Below are positions 61,667 to 64,000 of a stretch of DNA of 64,000 bases, piece after piece. The position numbers and the translations under genes are program-made. The notes beneath the pieces are model-generated. The model did no database searches and was not told the DNA's origin. It saw only the letters and a list, made by a program, of their open reading frames with translations. Numbering within the stretch: position 1 is the first letter of the stretch; each line of letters begins with the position of its first letter. The DNA lies in contig NZ_LAHL01000025.1 in assembly GCF_000966195.1 (NCBI RefSeq), positions 1 through 64,000 on the forward strand. The letters run 5' to 3'. Source of the DNA: Domibacillus robiginosus (GTDB taxonomy: Bacteria; Bacillota; Bacilli; Bacillales; Domibacillaceae).

Positions 61667-63214
61667 TTAACCCCCTGTAGCCGTTTTCAATAAATTTCCT
61701 GATGCTTCTTCTGCTCCTGTAGCTGCTTTCATGATTCTTTCTTGTGTTGCTTCATTCCGGTTAAGGTTCGCTGTAATCTTACCTTCGCTCATAACTAAAA
61801 CGCGGTCGCACATTCCTAGAATTTCCGGAAGGTCTGAAGAAATCATTAACACAATAGCACCATTTTCAACAAGCTGATTCATTAAGCGGTATACTTCTAC
61901 CTTGGCTCCTACATCAATTCCACGAGTTGGTTCGTCAAAAATAAATACTTTTGCTTTTGTACAAAGCCATTTGGCAATAACGACTTTTTGCTGGTTACCT
62001 CCGCTCAGCTTGCGCGCGTTCAACTCAATATTTCCGGGGCGAACCTTTAATTCATTAATATAATTCTTCGCTGTATCTTTTATTTTTTTCAAGTTGATTA
62101 GTCTGCCGCTCCGAAAACTTTTCATATTGGCTAAAGCAATATTGAAATCAAGCGGCTGGTCCAGTAACAATCCTTCATTTTTACGATCCTCCGTAATAAA
62201 GGCAATTCCAGCCTGAATGGCATCACGAGGAGTCTTAATGGTCACTTCATTCCCATTAATAAATATCTTTCCTTTATCCTTTGGATCAGCCGCAAAAATA
62301 GCTCTCGCTAGTTCCGTGCGCCCCGCTCCAACAAGCCCTGCAATCCCTACAATTTCACCATAACGAACATTAAAGGATAACAAATGATTAGAATCCTTCA
62401 CTTTTAAATCTTCTACCCGAAAGCCTTCATTCCCAAGTACAAAAGATTGCTTCGGATATTTTTCATCCAGTGCACGGCCTACCATCAGCTCGATCCATTT
62501 ATCTGTGCTCGTTGTTTTTACGGGAAGAGTTTCAATTTTGAAGCCATCCCGCAAAATCGTAATGCGGTCACCCATCCGTTTAATTTCGTCAAGACGGTGA
62601 GAAATAAAAACGATAGCAATTCCTTTTTTTGTAAGCCCCTCTACTGTTTTGTACAGCTGCTCTACTTCCGCTCCACTTAAACTCGCCGTTGGTTCGTCCA
62701 TAATGATGAGCTTTGCATCCAACGTAAGTGCCTTAGCTATTTCTACTAATTGCTGTTGTCCAATTCCTAACTCACCGAGATCACGATCAGCTAAATTCGG
62801 GTTTTGACCAAGCATTTGTAAATAACGTTTGGCCTGTTCTTTCATTTCTTTTTGATTTAACAACGAACTTTTTCCACCTTTTTTCAATTCCCGGCCTAGA
62901 AAAATATTCTCATACACTTTTAACTGCGGGATGACATTTAATTCTTGATAAATTGTTGCGATGCCTAATTTCATAGAATCGACAGGGTTGTTAATATTTA
63001 CAAGTTGTCCTTCCCAATAAATTTCCCCCTCGTCCTTTTCATAGGCACCTGTCAGAATTTTAATAAGGGTAGATTTGCCCGCGCCATTTTCTCCAAGCAG
63101 TACGTGTACTTCCCCGGGAACAACATCCAGGTCAATTCCTTTTAGTACGTGGTTGTTTGAAAAGCTTTTCTTTATCCCTTTCATGGACAATAGACTTTTT
63201 TCTTCATGTCTCAT
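61667..63214 (-). CDS. ABC importer ATPase (RbsA-like, two ABC domains)
   Basis: A 515-residue tandem ATPase. Domain 1 has Walker A GENGAGKST (about 41-49), a degenerate signature GIGQQQLVEIAKAL, and Walker B LIIMDEPTASL. Domain 2 has degenerate Walker A GLVGAGRTELAR, signature LSGGNQQKVVIAKWL and FIFDEPTRGIDVG. This one-degenerate-site arrangement is typical of carbohydrate uptake ABC type 2 (Rbs/Mgl/inositol). ATG 63214 follows AAAGGAG; six more codons upstream lack a site. It is followed closely by the permease. Confidence 0.88.
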   Translation of the reverse strand: MRHEEKSLLSMKGIKKSFSNNHVLKGIDLDVVPGEVHVLLGENGAGKSTLIKILTGAYEKDEGEIYWEGQLVNINNPVDSMKLGIATIYQELNVIPQLKVYENIFLGRELKKGGKSSLLNQKEMKEQAKRYLQMLGQNPNLADRDLGELGIGQQQLVEIAKALTLDAKLIIMDEPTASLSGAEVEQLYKTVEGLTKKGIAIVFISHRLDEIKRMGDRITILRDGFKIETLPVKTTSTDKWIELMVGRALDEKYPKQSFVLGNEGFRVEDLKVKDSNHLLSFNVRYGEIVGIAGLVGAGRTELARAIFAADPKDKGKIFINGNEVTIKTPRDAIQAGIAFITEDRKNEGLLLDQPLDFNIALANMKSFRSGRLINLKKIKDTAKNYINELKVRPGNIELNARKLSGGNQQKVVIAKWLCTKAKVFIFDEPTRGIDVGAKVEVYRLMNQLVENGAIVLMISSDLPEILGMCDRVLVMSEGKITANLNRNEATQERIMKAATGAEEASGNLLKTATGG

Positions 63215-63486
63215 TGATGGGCTCCTTTCCAAGTTGAATCATGCGTTTTCACTCTAACTTAACTTCCTAAGATTTGTTACTTAGCATTTGTTACATTGCT
63301 CTGTATCTTCAAGGTGCAAACAACTTTCAGACCAACGGGCATCCTCCAGCCCCGCATTGATCTCAGAATAGAGGAGATTTTTCATTACCATGATGTTTAA
63401 TATCAACTGAAAAAGTGCTGGGCTGTAGGGTGCTATTGAGTGACAAGATGTCAAGCGATTAAGCAGAGTCTATATAGCTATAACAA
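63215..63486. other. Spacer between binding protein and ATPase genes
   Basis: 272 bases with no gene and no clear terminator. A promoter or partial terminator is possible, since the binding protein is usually made in excess, but I cannot point to one. Confidence 0.35.
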
Positions 63487-64000
63487 TTATTTAATTTCTT
63501 CTAAATGTTCTGCCGCATTTTCTTTTGTTACAACTTTGATTGGTGTCGGGATACGTTTCTCTACTTCTTCCCCTTTAATCGCTTTAACAGCATTTTCCAC
63601 TCCCATGTAGCCCATATCGTACGGACTTTGCGCTACAGAAGCAGTCAATTTGTCTTCAGTAATTAATTGAGTTGCTTCTTCTCCTCCATTTACGCCCACA
63701 ATCGGGATCTTAACACCTGCTTGTTCTGTTGCACTTAAAACACCAATGGCCATATCATCGTTAGCTGCAAACACTCCAGCCAAATCACGATCATTTTGTA
63801 GGACCGCATCCACAACACTAGCTGCCTTAAATTTGTCACTATCAGCTGGTTGTTGCGCTACAATGTTAATTCCTGCTTTTTCTAAAGCATCTTTTGCTCC
63901 CTTAACCCGTTCATCAGTCGCTAAGTTACCTTTTGCGCCTTCAACTAATGCCACTTTATCTCCTTTTTCTAGTAAGGAAGCAAGGTGTTCTCCTCCTGCT
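63487..64000 (-). CDS. Sugar ABC substrate-binding protein (RbsB-like), 5' end cut by window
   Basis: The C-terminal 170 residues of a periplasmic-binding-protein type I of the ribose/inositol class: GGEHLASLLEKGDKVALVEG, AAADD-like segment AGVFAANDDMAIGVLSA, and IVGVNGGEEATQLI, DMGYMGVENAVKAI. The frame runs open to the window edge, so the signal peptide and N-terminal lobe are outside. It delivers the sugar or inositol to the ABC importer encoded downstream. Binding protein first, then ATPase, then permease differs from the usual rbsA-C-B order. Confidence 0.87.
   Translation of the reverse strand, partial: AGGEHLASLLEKGDKVALVEGAKGNLATDERVKGAKDALEKAGINIVAQQPADSDKFKAASVVDAVLQNDRDLAGVFAANDDMAIGVLSATEQAGVKIPIVGVNGGEEATQLITEDKLTASVAQSPYDMGYMGVENAVKAIKGEEVEKRIPTPIKVVTKENAAEHLEEIK

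Noticed and set aside
1-64000. tRNA, rRNA, CRISPR array, prophage module or replication origin
   Set aside because: I looked for cloverleaf genes, regularly spaced repeats and phage structural or origin genes and saw none.

Overview
The window looks like chromosomal DNA of a Bacillaceae bacterium (Firmicutes, AT-rich). Evidence: strong AGGAGG-type ribosome sites, frequent TTG/GTG starts, hairpin-plus-T-run terminators after most genes, a Gram-positive LexA box, and closest recognisable families from Bacillus (YflT, YolD/UvrX, IolA-E/J/T, OpuD-type BCCT carriers, DUF421/YetF, Csp copper proteins). No rRNA, tRNA or CRISPR array was seen.

Layout. 0-7 kb is a mixed region: YflT stress protein, a small lipoprotein with a damaged start, an M50-like membrane protein lacking its catalytic Glu, a small RelA/SpoT-type HD hydrolase, a twice-frameshifted chemotaxis receptor, an L,D-transpeptidase behind a c-di-GMP-I riboswitch, and an SOS locus. 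In the SOS locus a LexA-boxed promoter drives a WYL-like gene and a LexA DNA-binding head without a peptidase domain, divergent from a decayed yolD-uvrX pair. 7.5-13.5 kb is a C4-dicarboxylate cluster: malic enzyme, DASS carrier and a fumarase/adenylosuccinate-lyase-superfamily enzyme, with a divergent LacI regulator and a perfect palindromic operator. 14-18 kb carries DUF421 proteins, a copper-storage protein and several gene remnants. 18-25 kb is a run of transporters (BCCT, Na/Ca exchanger, AGCS, CstA). 25-28 kb has a GH4 glycosidase with a divergent AraC regulator. 29-35 kb is a second organic-acid cluster: FAH-family enzyme, two-subunit class I fumarase/tartrate dehydratase, CitMHS carrier, GntR regulator, with a cre-like site. 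35-39 kb is a MocR regulator, MFS carrier and flavin amine oxidase.

40-64 kb is dominated by inositol catabolism, nearly all on the minus strand: an RbsBAC-type ABC importer, two Gfo/Idh/MocA dehydrogenases, a divergent AraC regulator, then a third dehydrogenase with iolE-iolA-iolB-iolC-iolD-iolJ, an MFS carrier and a LacI regulator. Next come an IS200/IS605-type element, a near-identical second copy of the third dehydrogenase, and an IolT-like carrier. Working model: IolT and the ABC system import inositols, the dehydrogenases oxidise different isomers to inososes, IolE/D/B/C/J convert these to DHAP and malonate semialdehyde, and IolA makes acetyl-CoA.

The most unusual features are a TnpB whose RuvC-I Asp is Asn (possible nuclease-dead, TldR-like protein), the LexA-head-only SOS operon, the c-di-GMP-controlled L,D-transpeptidase, the palindrome-controlled lyase/malate cluster, and the dehydrogenase duplication with conserved upstream DNA. 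Gene decay is extensive: at least ten remnants, some needing only one or two single-base indels, so sequencing error should be excluded for those.
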